A DNA stretch of 41,578 bases, taken from Clostridia bacterium. GTDB taxonomy: Bacteria > Bacillota > Clostridia > Oscillospirales > Acutalibacteraceae. Location: NCBI GenBank assembly GCA_017396895.1, contig JAFQKN010000160.1:1-41578 (forward strand), read 5' to 3'. Positions 1 to 7,824 of this stretch are shown here, one piece after another (positions within the stretch are counted from its first letter, which is position 1; each line of letters begins with the position of its first letter). Made by a program: the position numbers and the translations under genes. Below the pieces are notes generated by a model. That model was not told the DNA's origin. It made no database searches and saw only the letters and a program-made list of their open reading frames with translations.

Positions 1-39
1 CAAAAACGGCAAAAATATCTTTTTTGTAGCCCATAGACA

Positions 40-72
40 AAAAAGCACATCGAAACGCTTGGTGTGCTTTTT
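40..72 (+). terminator. Intrinsic terminator of a gene left of the window
   Basis: A perfect 10-bp stem (40-49 with 63-72) encloses a 13-nt loop and ends in a T-run. The stem is A/T-flanked on both sides, so it could work in both directions. It separates the first gene here from whatever lies upstream. Confidence 0.7.
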
Positions 73-122
73 ATTCTTTGCAAACCTTTTTTATAAATTC
101 TACCCGATTTTATTCCGAATGA

Positions 123-151
123 TTGCAATTGCCGTTCAGTTGTGATAAAAT
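123..151 (+). promoter_or_regulatory. SigA-type promoter of the alpha-galactosidase gene
   Basis: TTGCAA (123-128), a 17-bp spacer and TAAAAT (146-151), with an extended TG one base before the -10. The start codon at 204 follows a leader of about 45 nt carrying AAGGGGAT (191-198). Confidence 0.7.
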
Positions 152-203
152 AAATTTTCAGTGAGTAAAAAACTCTGTTTCCAATCACGAAAGGGGATTA
201 CCA

Positions 204-1883
204 ATGAACAAGAAGTATACCGTAAAATACAAGGTCGGTGCCGAGATCGTTACGTCAAACGCCCTTGAAAATGATTTTTATAAACTTGAGATCGAAAACA
301 AAGACAACCGCTACACGGTGACGCTGATTCCCAAACAGACCTTTGAAATGGTGGATTTCTTTGCCGAGATGCCGTTTGAATTCAAGAAAGGTGACAAATT
401 CTTTGCCAACGGCTATCAGTCCTGGACAAAGACCAAGGAATGGATGGCGGACGAGATCATGCCCTCGACCATCGGCATTGCCAACATCAGCGAATTTACA
501 AAAGACCTCGCAAGAAAAACGAGTGACGAGTGGATCGTTGACTATTCGGGCATTGCAGGCGAATTCCACAGCCATTGTTACACCTATATCAAAAGACGCA
601 ACACGGTGTTCCTGTGGGGCTCCCTGACCGAAAAGACAGGCTATACTATTTTTAAGGTGAAAATGCAGGAAAACCGCTTCTTCTTCTGCAAAGACCTGTT
701 GGGCAAAGTCGTCAGCGAGCCGCTGCAGATCTTTGATATCGTTTATTTTGAAGGCGATTACGAAGAAGTATTCGATAACTACTTCGGTCTTTGGAAAATG
801 CCCGAAACACGCAAGGGCACCATGAGTGGCTACACTTCGTGGTACAATTATTTCCAAAAAATCACGGAAGATATCATTCTGCGCGATCTGGACGGATTGG
901 ATCCGTACAAGGATCAGGTCTCCATTTTCCAGATCGACGACGGTTATGAAACCTTCATTGGTGATTGGCTGGACGATAATCCGTCCAAATTCCCGCACGG
1001 TATGAAATATATTGCCGATAAGATCCATGAAAAGGGCTACAAAGCAGGTATCTGGCTGGCTCCGTTCAACTGTCAGAAGATCTCGCGCATGGCTAAAGAG
1101 CATCCCGATTGGCTCATCAAACACCCCAACGGCAAACCCGTTGTCGGTTGTATTGCATGGGGCGGTGCATACACATTTGATATTTATAACGAAGAAGTCA
1201 GAGCGTATCTGCGTCATGTTTTCGATGTCGTGCTCAACGAATGGGGCTATGACATGGTCAAACTCGATTTCCTCTACAGCCAGTGCATTTATCCGCGTCA
1301 CGGCAAGAGCCGCGGTGAGATCATGTGTGATGCCATGGCATTTTTGCGTGAATGTGTGGGCGATAAGTTGTTCCTCGGTTGCGGTGTGCCCATCGGTCCC
1401 GCACTCGGTGTGTGTGATGCGTGCCGCATCAGCTGTGACGTTGACCTGTCTTACAAGGGACAGTTCTACAGCCGCATTCAGGTCAGCAACGAAATGCTCA
1501 ACGCAAGAAGTGCCATCAATAACTCCGTTTTCCGCCGTCACCTCAACGGCAGAGTGTGGATGAACGATCCCGATGTGTTCTTCCTGCGCAAAGACAATCT
1601 GACCTTCACGGATGAACAGAAGTATCTGCTGGGCAGAATCAACAACCTGTGCGGCAATGTGCTGTTCGTTTCCGACAATGCGGGAGATTATGACAAGCCT
1701 GCACAGGAATTGCTGAAAGTCTTCTTTAAAAAGACCGACGAGAAGATCATCGAAGCGGAATACGTCGATGCATCCGTTATTCGTATCATCACCGAAAAGG
1801 ACGGCGTGAGAGCCAAACTGCTGTTCGATCTCGACAAGGGTAAGATCCTTTCGGACAGCGAATGGAGAAAGTATTTTCAGTAA
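204..1883 (+). CDS. GH36-type alpha-galactosidase (melibiase), cytoplasmic
   Basis: The product is 559 residues with no signal peptide, so it probably acts on imported alpha-galactosides. The N-terminal part (about 1-195) is a beta-sandwich. A (beta/alpha)8 barrel follows, with FQIDDGYE at 242-249. The clan GH-D nucleophile Asp is D355 in KLDFLYS, and the likely acid/base is D412 in the RISCD motif (408-412). These motifs match GH36 and relatives, but the substrate could be another alpha-linked galactoside. The start is set by AAGGGGAT six bases upstream. The next gene, a Gfo/Idh oxidoreductase, begins 24 bp downstream without a terminator, so the two are probably co-transcribed. Confidence 0.85.
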   Translation: MNKKYTVKYKVGAEIVTSNALENDFYKLEIENKDNRYTVTLIPKQTFEMVDFFAEMPFEFKKGDKFFANGYQSWTKTKEWMADEIMPSTIGIANISEFTKDLARKTSDEWIVDYSGIAGEFHSHCYTYIKRRNTVFLWGSLTEKTGYTIFKVKMQENRFFFCKDLLGKVVSEPLQIFDIVYFEGDYEEVFDNYFGLWKMPETRKGTMSGYTSWYNYFQKITEDIILRDLDGLDPYKDQVSIFQIDDGYETFIGDWLDDNPSKFPHGMKYIADKIHEKGYKAGIWLAPFNCQKISRMAKEHPDWLIKHPNGKPVVGCIAWGGAYTFDIYNEEVRAYLRHVFDVVLNEWGYDMVKLDFLYSQCIYPRHGKSRGEIMCDAMAFLRECVGDKLFLGCGVPIGPALGVCDACRISCDVDLSYKGQFYSRIQVSNEMLNARSAINNSVFRRHLNGRVWMNDPDVFFLRKDNLTFTDEQKYLLGRINNLCGNVLFVSDNAGDYDKPAQELLKVFFKKTDEKIIEAEYVDASVIRIITEKDGVRAKLLFDLDKGKILSDSEWRKYFQ

Positions 1884-1907
1884 GCATACAACAGAGAGGA
1901 AATTGCA

Positions 1908-2996
1908 ATGAGTGAAAAAATCAAAGTCGGTGTGGTCGGTTTGGGCAGAGGCACGGCCATTGCCGTAAACCTGTTCGCTCTGCCGAATGTAGAACTGTTG
2001 GCCGTTTGCGACCACAATCCGAAAATTCTCGCTTCAGGCTATAAAGAGCTCAGCGAAACGGGCAACTGCACCCCTATGCAGTTTTCCGATTACGATGAAA
2101 TGCTCAAAACGGACATTGATGCCGTCATTGTGGCAACGGAAGCCATTTACCACGTGCCGATCGTAGTCAAAGCACTCGATGCAGGCAAGCACGTGCTCAG
2201 TGAGATTCCGTCCGTCAACTCCGTGGAAGAAGCACGCATTCTCAAGGCGGCGGTCAAGGCACATCCCGATCTCATTTACATGGCGGCCGAAAACTGCTGT
2301 TTCTGGGCATTCATCGAAACGTGGAAAAAGATGCGCGAGGACGGTCTGTTCGGTGACGTTGTGTATGCGGAAGCGGAATATCTGCACGCACTCGATCCCG
2401 AAGAATTTTCCCCCGACAACTACCCCGAAGGACATTGGAGAACCACCAATCCCGCCATCAAATATCTCACCCACGAACTCGGCCCCATGCTTTATGTGAT
2501 GGATGACCGCTGTGTCAGCGTGACCTGTTTTGAGTCCGATAAAATTTACAATCCCTATTTCCCCAACATCAAAGCCACGGGTGCGGCACTGATTAAGACC
2601 GCAAAGGGTGCAATTATCCGAATTCTCGTCAGTTTCGGTGCCTATACCGCTTATGACCACAATTTCCGTCTTTGCGGAACAAAGGGAAGCATTGAAACGG
2701 GACGGCTGGATGTGGTGGACGATGCGTATTCCTATGCAAACCTGCAGAGCATCCCCGGCACATTCTCCAAAAAGATCGAAATTCCCGTCAACTCCGCCTA
2801 TGCCGGCGAAAGCCGCGAAGGACACGGCGGTGCAGATGCAAAAATGGTAAAAGAGTTCATCCGTTGCGTTGCCAACAACGAACAACCCGAACTGAACGTC
2901 GATTTTGCCATTTCCATGTCACTGCCCGGCATTCTTGCACACGAATCCTCCGAACAGGGCGGTATTCCCATGCAGATGCCCGTGTTTGAGGACTGA
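1908..2996 (+). CDS. Gfo/Idh/MocA family NAD(P)-dependent oxidoreductase
   Basis: The 362-residue protein starts with a Rossmann nucleotide-binding motif (GVVGLGRG, residues 8-15), followed by the family's C-terminal alpha/beta dimer domain. The usual EKP motif, whose lysine is normally catalytic, reads EIP here (in LSEIPSVN), so the chemistry may differ from inositol or glucose-fructose dehydrogenases. A THELGPML segment occupies the usual catalytic His region. It has a clear GAGAGGA ribosome site. Its place directly after the alpha-galactosidase suggests it oxidises or epimerises a released sugar, or takes part in an oxidative glycosidase route. The substrate cannot be read from sequence. 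Confidence 0.85.
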   Translation: MSEKIKVGVVGLGRGTAIAVNLFALPNVELLAVCDHNPKILASGYKELSETGNCTPMQFSDYDEMLKTDIDAVIVATEAIYHVPIVVKALDAGKHVLSEIPSVNSVEEARILKAAVKAHPDLIYMAAENCCFWAFIETWKKMREDGLFGDVVYAEAEYLHALDPEEFSPDNYPEGHWRTTNPAIKYLTHELGPMLYVMDDRCVSVTCFESDKIYNPYFPNIKATGAALIKTAKGAIIRILVSFGAYTAYDHNFRLCGTKGSIETGRLDVVDDAYSYANLQSIPGTFSKKIEIPVNSAYAGESREGHGGADAKMVKEFIRCVANNEQPELNVDFAISMSLPGILAHESSEQGGIPMQMPVFED

Positions 2997-3010
2997 TAAA
3001 AGAAAAAAAA

Positions 3011-3052
3011 AGAGGCTGTTGCAGATCCGATTCGGAAATTGCAACAGCCTCT
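3011..3052. terminator. Bidirectional terminator between convergent genes
   Basis: A perfect 13-bp stem (3011-3023 with 3040-3052) is flanked on the left by an A-run (T-run on the minus strand). It lies between the stop codons of the oxidoreductase (+) and the beta-helix gene (-). Its GGCTGTTGCA core recurs in the aspS terminator at 29168-29196. Confidence 0.8.
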
Positions 3053-3055
3053 TAT

Positions 3056-4273
3056 TCATTGGATGATGATTGGTGTCGGTGCGTACGGTTCCATCTGTTC
3101 GTTTTGTTGTTGGATAATGTCACTGCCGTTGAGAATGCAGTTTCTGAGGATGATCGGTTCTGTTTTTGTGCGTATGCGGATGAGGTGCTCGGTTTTGCAC
3201 TGCACCTGCACGTTTTCAAGAACGATATTGCTGACTGCGGGCATTGCGTAGCCCGGGTGGTAACTGCGCAGATATTCATCGTAGGACGCATAAATGAGGA
3301 TCTGTGTGTCTCGCGGTTGTTGGATATTGATGTTGCGCAGTACAATATTACGGCAGGATGCAGACAGCGGCAGTTTGTCGGCGGCACAGGCATTGTTTGT
3401 GCGTACCCATCGGATGCCGTCGTATTCCGCAAAGCCTTTTTCATGTGTCGGCGGTGTGCAGGAGATGTATGCCGTGTTGTCGGGTTGCATACAGACACGG
3501 TATAATTTGCCCTCGTGGATCACCGCGTCGGAATGGTACACGGTCATTCCTTTTTTCCATGCTGTCCATCCGCCGACGAGGATACGAAGAAAACAGGCGT
3601 TGGTTGGGGATCCTTTGAGATCGGTGCAGTTTTCGATCAGCCCGTTTTCAAGATCGCCCAGACTCGGATTGGAGACGGAATAATCACTGCAATTGAGTGC
3701 AATGGCATCGTCAGCCGTTCGGAAACGGCAGTCCCGCACAACAAAATCGGAGCCGTTGCCGAAGTGGATGCCGTCCTTCAGCCCTTCGAGATGGCAACGC
3801 TCAACGGTCGCATTCTTGAAATCGGAGATCTGAACGGCGTAGTCTTTCGGTGAAAGATCGGTCAGTTCCATGTCGCTGACGTATACGTTTTCAACGTGCA
3901 AAAACGCAACGTGTGCACGAAGCCCCGTAACGGTTTTGGTGCCGCCGCATTCGGCCGGAGTGCTCTCGGTTCCGTTTGTGAGCAGATGCAGTCCCGTCAG
4001 ACGTATATCCGTGTCGCGGACACCTGTGAATGCGCCGACGTTGATGAATGCATTGCCGTTTTGTCCGTCCGGGTTTTCAACACGTTTGAGCGTGACGCCT
4101 TTTTCAAAATGCAGATGCGTGTGACTGTGCAGATAAACGGTATCCGCTATTTCGTAAATGCCGGGAACAGAAACGACCACTTCACCGGCTTCGGCAACGG
4201 CTGCATTCAGTGAGCGTGCATTTGCAATGCCGTCATTTTGCGGCAAAAAACCAAAACTGCTTGCATTTTTCAT
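3056..4273 (-). CDS. Right-handed beta-helix protein, putative pectinase-like (GH28-related) enzyme
   Basis: The 405-residue protein has the repeated short strand-and-turn pattern of the pectin-lyase fold. An Asp pair at D188-D189 (TADDAIALN) and a KDGIH segment at 166-170 occupy the places of the GH28 catalytic motifs. The classic NTD, GHG and RIK motifs are not intact, so membership of GH28 proper is uncertain. No signal peptide is visible, which suggests action on imported oligosaccharides. A strong AAAGGGAT site precedes the start at 4273. It is divergent from the SGNH hydrolase, with which it shares a promoter region. Confidence 0.7.
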   Translation of the reverse strand: MKNASSFGFLPQNDGIANARSLNAAVAEAGEVVVSVPGIYEIADTVYLHSHTHLHFEKGVTLKRVENPDGQNGNAFINVGAFTGVRDTDIRLTGLHLLTNGTESTPAECGGTKTVTGLRAHVAFLHVENVYVSDMELTDLSPKDYAVQISDFKNATVERCHLEGLKDGIHFGNGSDFVVRDCRFRTADDAIALNCSDYSVSNPSLGDLENGLIENCTDLKGSPTNACFLRILVGGWTAWKKGMTVYHSDAVIHEGKLYRVCMQPDNTAYISCTPPTHEKGFAEYDGIRWVRTNNACAADKLPLSASCRNIVLRNINIQQPRDTQILIYASYDEYLRSYHPGYAMPAVSNIVLENVQVQCKTEHLIRIRTKTEPIILRNCILNGSDIIQQQNEQMEPYAPTPIIIQ

Positions 4274-4274
4274 C

Positions 4275-4307
4275 TTTCAAATCCCTTTCGGTTGTGTTAT
4301 AATTATA
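4275..4307. promoter_or_regulatory. Overlapping divergent promoters (beta-helix gene and SGNH gene)
   Basis: On the plus strand an extended -10 (TGT-TATAAT, -10 at 4298-4303) has a weak TTTCAA -35 at 4275-4280, 17 bp upstream. On the minus strand a TATAAT occupies 4302-4307. The two -10 boxes share 2 bp, so the two genes may compete for polymerase. Confidence 0.55.
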
Positions 4308-4361
4308 GTATCATGTGTGCAGTTTGCATTGCAATCTTTTTTTTGTAAAAAGGGGATTTGT

Positions 4362-5021
4362 ATGATGAAAAAAATCATTCTCTTTCAAGGTGATTCCATA
4401 ACCGACGGCAATCGCATCAAAAACAACACCACCGATCTCAATCATCAGATCGGCCACTCGTATGCGTATGTCGTTACGGGCAAACTCACGGCGGAATATC
4501 CGCAGGCAGGTCTGCAGTTTTTTAACCGCGGTATTTCGGGGAATACCGTGCAAAATCTTGCCGACCGTTGGCAGGAGGACTGCCTGTCACTCAAGCCCGA
4601 TGTGCTGAGCATTCTGGTCGGTGTCAACGACGTGCATTATACCGTATGCGGGGATAAGCAACTCTACATGGAGCACTTTTGTGAAACCTATGCACGGTTG
4701 ATCGCGCAAACAAGAGAAATAAATCCCGATTGTAAGATCATTCTCTGTGAACCGTTTTCGTTTTGTTTGGGCGGGGTGGCCGAACATTGGGAAATATGGA
4801 GTGAACGGTTGCAAAACATACAGCAGGCTGTCAAAGAGATCGCTGTTCGGTGCGGTACATGGTTTTTGCCGTTGCAGGCTGTGTTTGACGCGCAATTGCA
4901 AACAAGTGAAGCAAGTCACTGGATCTGGGACGGTGTGCATCCGACGGAGGCAGGACACTGGCTGATCGCGCAGGAGTGGTTGCGTTTTGCACAGAAAAAC
5001 AATATTCTCGGTTTAGAATGA
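4362..5021 (+). CDS. SGNH/GDSL-type esterase
   Basis: The start is the ATG at 4362, placed 5 bases after AAAAGGGGAT. The upstream open frame lies antisense to the beta-helix gene and its promoter. The product is 219 residues, typical for small SGNH hydrolases. Block I is GDSITDG with S12 as nucleophile. Block II Gly is in RGISGN (near 57). Block III is GVND with N89. Block V is DGVHP with D190 and H193. It lacks a signal peptide, so it probably removes acetyl or other ester groups from imported sugars next to the surrounding glycosidases. The precise ester is unknown. Confidence 0.88.
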   Translation: MMKKIILFQGDSITDGNRIKNNTTDLNHQIGHSYAYVVTGKLTAEYPQAGLQFFNRGISGNTVQNLADRWQEDCLSLKPDVLSILVGVNDVHYTVCGDKQLYMEHFCETYARLIAQTREINPDCKIILCEPFSFCLGGVAEHWEIWSERLQNIQQAVKEIAVRCGTWFLPLQAVFDAQLQTSEASHWIWDGVHPTEAGHWLIAQEWLRFAQKNNILGLE

Positions 5022-5065
5022 GCGCAGTGTGGGCATACTGCAAGCAGAATCAAGTTGGAGGTAGC

Positions 5066-5224
5066 ATGATGAAGTATGTCTGTGAAGTCTGCGGTTACAT
5101 CTACGATGAAGAACAGGGCGATCCCGAAAACGGCGTAGCCCCCGGAACGCAATGGGCCGATGTGCCCGAGGACTGGCTGTGTCCGCTGTGCGGCGTGGGG
5201 AAAGAAGTATTCTCCGCCGAGTAA
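5066..5224 (+). CDS. Rubredoxin
   Basis: A 52-residue protein with two CxxC iron knuckles (CEVCGY near the start and CPLCG near the end) binding one Fe, the standard rubredoxin layout and size. It carries electrons in the cytoplasm, commonly to flavodiiron proteins or rubrerythrin during oxygen or peroxide detoxification; a flavodiiron protein is encoded at 8817. The start is either of two adjacent ATGs (5066 or 5069) behind GGAGGT at 5057-5062. It follows the SGNH gene by 44 bp with no terminator between, but this link is probably not functional. Confidence 0.93.
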   Translation: MMKYVCEVCGYIYDEEQGDPENGVAPGTQWADVPEDWLCPLCGVGKEVFSAE

Positions 5225-5227
5225 AGA

Positions 5228-5272
5228 AAAAAGGTGTTTTCAAGGCCGGAAAAGCCCCGAAAACACCTTTTT
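5228..5272. terminator. Bidirectional terminator
   Basis: A 13-bp perfect stem (5228-5240 with 5260-5272), A-rich on one side and T-rich on the other, with a 19-nt loop. It separates rubredoxin (+) from the GH16 gene (-). Confidence 0.85.
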
Positions 5273-5280
5273 GTTGTTTG

Positions 5281-6129
5281 TTATTGTAAAAGATCGTTGT
5301 ACTGGTATACTCTTACATAGTCCACGACGAATTCATAACTTTCTTGCGTGTTCATCTGTGTGTTCGGCACTGCATTTTCGCCGCCGAGTTCAAGAGAAAG
5401 AATGAGGTATTCTTCATTCTGCGACACGCCGCCGAAATCGGTGCGGAAGGTCTCCTTGCCGTTGATGTAGAAAATGTATTCATTCTCATTCCATTCAAGT
5501 CCGTAGGTGTTGAATTCTTCATACGGATTGCCCTTGATGAGGAATTTTTTTGCACCCATTGCCTGATGCATCTCGCCGTAGCCGTCAAAATGCAGGTTGC
5601 TCGTGACGGCATTTTCCTGACGGTCGCCGTAGCAATCGCTTTCAAAAATGTCGATCTCCGTGCCGTCCCGACCGTTGCCGTCTTCGTTGAAAACACCGTC
5701 ATTCATCAGCCAAAATGCCGCCCATGCAGGTGCGCATTTCGGCAAAATGCAACGGCATTCAAAATACCCGTATTTCTGCGAGAAGCCGTTGGGGGAATCG
5801 CTGTCGGTGTCAATGCCTGCAGAATACCAGCCTGCACCTTTGCCGCCCATGCCTTCGCTGAGGTAGGTCAGCGGAATGATGAGATTGCCGTCTTCGGTTT
5901 TTGCAAGATACTGATTCCAGTAAGAGCCTTTTCTGATCTCGCTTGTCTGTCCCCATGTGTAATGCCCCGACCATACACTGCGGTCGAGTTCACCTTCAAA
6001 TTCTTCTTCAAAGGTCAGCGTGAATTTGCTCATGTCCGCTTGCGGTCCCATGGGATGATGCGCGATGCCGAGGAAGGTGAGGATCACGGACAGAACGGAG
6101 AGAATGCTTGCAATTATTTTTTGGAACAT
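5281..6129 (-). CDS. Secreted GH16 family beta-glucanase (laminarinase-like)
   Basis: The 282-residue protein opens with a hydrophobic segment (about 4-22) that reads as a signal peptide or membrane anchor. A concanavalin-like GH16 domain follows. The catalytic signature EIDIFE is at 158-163, with E158 as nucleophile, D160, and E163 as acid/base. The beta-bulge form of the motif (ExDxxE) is that of laminarinases and agarases rather than lichenases (ExDxE). Expected substrates are beta-1,3- or mixed-linked glucans outside the cell. AGGAGGT precedes the ATG at 6129. It is the only clearly exported glycosidase in the left part of the window. Confidence 0.88.
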   Translation of the reverse strand: MFQKIIASILSVLSVILTFLGIAHHPMGPQADMSKFTLTFEEEFEGELDRSVWSGHYTWGQTSEIRKGSYWNQYLAKTEDGNLIIPLTYLSEGMGGKGAGWYSAGIDTDSDSPNGFSQKYGYFECRCILPKCAPAWAAFWLMNDGVFNEDGNGRDGTEIDIFESDCYGDRQENAVTSNLHFDGYGEMHQAMGAKKFLIKGNPYEEFNTYGLEWNENEYIFYINGKETFRTDFGGVSQNEEYLILSLELGGENAVPNTQMNTQESYEFVVDYVRVYQYNDLLQ

Positions 6130-6155
6130 TGTTAAATTACCTCCTGTTTTTTTTC

Positions 6156-6185
6156 ATTGTAGCAAAATATATGATTCTTTGTCAA
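6156..6185 (-). promoter_or_regulatory. Promoter of the GH16 gene
   Basis: On the minus strand: TTGACA (6180-6185), an 18-bp spacer and TACAAT (6156-6161), with an extended TG before the -10. Confidence 0.65.
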
Positions 6186-6191
6186 TATGAA

Positions 6192-6218
6192 TGCAACCTT
6201 TTGCATCTTTCGATCGTT
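6192..6218 (+). promoter_or_regulatory. Candidate ECF-type autoregulatory promoter
   Basis: TGCAAC (6192-6197, within TGCAACCTTT), a 17-bp spacer and CGTT (6215-6218). This resembles the AAC-type -35 and CGT-type -10 elements of Firmicute ECF sigma factors. It lies directly before the ECF sigma gene, where autoregulation is common. No good SigA promoter is seen in the same gap on the plus strand. Confidence 0.45.
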
Positions 6219-6243
6219 CTGTGTTATGAAAGGAGTTGATGAG

Positions 6244-6714
6244 ATGGAAGATTTGTTTACACCGCTTGTGGAAAAATATGCCGACACGGTAACGCGTTTG
6301 TGTTATTTGCATCTTGAGAGCCGTGCCGATGCCGAGGACGCTTGGCAAAATGTTTTCTTCAAGTTGTTCAGATCAAAAAAGATGTGGGAAAAACCCGATG
6401 ACGAATTGCGAAAATGGCTTGTGACGGTCACGCTCAACGAATGCCGCGACTTCAAACGCAAACTGTTTCACCGCAATCATGTTGATATTGATGAACTGCA
6501 GATCGCCTGTGCGCAGGAGCCGGATTACGGGCTGATCGAAGCGGTCAGAACATTGCCTGTAAAATATGCAAGCGTTATCATTCTGTATTATTACGAGGGG
6601 TATTCCGTCAAAGAGATCTCACAGATCCTTTCCGAAAAAGAAAACACCGTCAAATCCCGTCTCAAACGAGCGCGGGAATTATTGAAAGGAGTGCTGACAG
6701 ATGAACCGTTTTGA
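6244..6714 (+). CDS. ECF-type RNA polymerase sigma factor
   Basis: The 156-residue protein has a sigma region 2 (about 5-75, with DAEDAWQNVFFKLF at 29-42) and a region 4 helix-turn-helix (about 100-150, YSVKEISQILSEKENTVKSR at 120-139). No region 3 is present, as expected for group IV sigma factors. ATG 6244 is chosen because AAAGGAGT sits seven bases upstream, and the earlier ATG at 6187 would overlap the candidate promoter. It overlaps the next gene by 14 bp, so the two are translationally coupled. It most likely responds to an envelope signal relayed by that partner. Confidence 0.9.
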   Translation: MEDLFTPLVEKYADTVTRLCYLHLESRADAEDAWQNVFFKLFRSKKMWEKPDDELRKWLVTVTLNECRDFKRKLFHRNHVDIDELQIACAQEPDYGLIEAVRTLPVKYASVIILYYYEGYSVKEISQILSEKENTVKSRLKRARELLKGVLTDEPF

Positions 6715-7696
6715 TTTTACGGTGGAAACACCGCGCGAATGGAAAGAGAATTTATATGCCAAAACAAACCGCACCAAAGCATTTCGTATGCGCCCCGTTG
6801 CTTTGCTTGCCGCCGTGCTTGCAGTGCTGATTGCCGTTTCGGGCACGGCCGTTGCAGGACGTGTTGTGAATGCACCCGAATACTTCGGCTCCCGTTTTCT
6901 CGGCAATGCACCCGAAGCGGGGGAGGTTTATTCCGAAAAGAATGTTGTATTTGAAAGCGATCGCGAGGATCTGCAACTGACCTGCGTGGGAATTATCGGG
7001 GATAAGATCAGCCTGCATCTGGTTTTTGAACTGGTCTCAACGGGGGATCTGCTGTTTGAAGCGGATCACAGCTATCTTTTTGAGACGACATCGGAAGATA
7101 TCGGATTTTTTCCGAGCATGGGCAAGGGCATCGGCGATTATGTGGTCGATGAAAGAACGCTGCGCATCGAAATGAATCTGCAAGGGCTGTCCGAATACAG
7201 TTTCATCGGAAGAAAAGCGAAATTCCGTTTTGAGAATCTCGAAAAATTCAAAACAGGCGGCGGTTTCCGCGACAAGACCGTGATCCCCTGTGCATTTTCC
7301 GGAGAGATCACCGTCGATTATGCCGATACTACGTATAAACTCGGTGCACTGAAGAACGAACTGACCGTGAACGGCGTTACGATGATACCGAAAAAAGCGG
7401 AGATCTCCAATATGCATCTTTGTTATGAAATGAAGGTCACGCAGGGACAGGAACTTACGGCGGCACACGGTGACTTTGTTGACCTTGTGCACGGAACGCT
7501 GACACTGGAACTTGCCGACGGCAGTGTAAAAACGTATGACCTGAAACATCCGCCCGAAGACGACAACGATGTGTTTGCTTCTTCTGTCGGCAGATACGGG
7601 GATGAACTGCACTTCGTTCTGTATTTCCCGATGCTGATTCATTCTGCGGATGTGAAAAGTGTAAAAATAGATGATGTTGATTTTTTTGTTCGATAA
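6701..7696 (+). CDS. DUF4179-like membrane protein, probable anti-sigma factor
   Basis: The 331-residue protein has a short cytoplasmic N-terminus (1-30), one membrane segment (31-53) and a large beta-rich outer domain. This matches the DUF4179-type partners commonly encoded after ECF sigma factors. The ATG at 6701 lies inside the sigma gene, behind GAAAGGAGT. The cytoplasmic tail is too short for a classical zinc anti-sigma domain and no HxxxCxxC motif is present, so sequestration would use another mode. The anti-sigma role rests on gene order and topology, not on a recognised anti-sigma domain. No clear terminator follows it. Confidence 0.7.
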   Translation: MNRFDFTVETPREWKENLYAKTNRTKAFRMRPVALLAAVLAVLIAVSGTAVAGRVVNAPEYFGSRFLGNAPEAGEVYSEKNVVFESDREDLQLTCVGIIGDKISLHLVFELVSTGDLLFEADHSYLFETTSEDIGFFPSMGKGIGDYVVDERTLRIEMNLQGLSEYSFIGRKAKFRFENLEKFKTGGGFRDKTVIPCAFSGEITVDYADTTYKLGALKNELTVNGVTMIPKKAEISNMHLCYEMKVTQGQELTAAHGDFVDLVHGTLTLELADGSVKTYDLKHPPEDDNDVFASSVGRYGDELHFVLYFPMLIHSADVKSVKIDDVDFFVR

Positions 7697-7718
7697 TAAG
7701 TTTTTTGAAAAAGTTTTC

Positions 7719-7747
7719 TTGACAAATTCACATTTGTTGCATATAAT
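7719..7747 (+). promoter_or_regulatory. Consensus promoter of the abi RNA/abi gene
   Basis: A perfect TTGACA (7719-7724), a 17-bp spacer and a perfect TATAAT (7742-7747). The predicted start is near 7754, a few bases before the structured RNA. Its strength points to abundant transcription of the leader RNA. Confidence 0.85.
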
Positions 7748-7754
7748 ATAAGTA

Positions 7755-7808
7755 ACAGAACCCGACACGCCTCTCAACGATGCGGACCACGTCGGGTCAT
7801 TTAACTTT
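7755..7808 (+). ncRNA. Structured RNA upstream of the Abi gene, abiF-motif-like
   Basis: ACCCGAC (7760-7766) pairs perfectly with GTCGGGT (7791-7797). The 24-nt interior holds a smaller nested helix (CGC 7768-7770 with GCG 7782-7784). A U-rich stretch (7798-7810) follows, as in an intrinsic terminator, and then the ribosome site of the Abi gene. From memory, published comparative genomics describes an 'abiF' RNA motif with a CCCGAC/GTCGGG helix upstream of Abi-2 family genes. I could not run a covariance search. The RNA could be an antitoxin, an attenuator or both. Confidence 0.65.
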
Positions 7809-7824
7809 TTGGGGGATATTTATT

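Noticed and set aside
255..2015. Long open frame on the minus strand, about 586 codons
   Set aside because: It is antisense to the alpha-galactosidase and oxidoreductase genes, has no ribosome site or recognisable domains, and has the His/Phe/Val-rich composition of a reverse-frame shadow.
3000..3060. Possible CRISPR-like repeat unit because the same stem recurs at 29168
   Set aside because: Only two copies, both at gene ends with terminator features. No CRISPR array is visible anywhere in the window.
7780..7824. ATG 15 codons before the chosen TTG start of the Abi gene
   Set aside because: It lies within the leader RNA helix and has no ribosome site; GGGGGAT fits the TTG at 7825.
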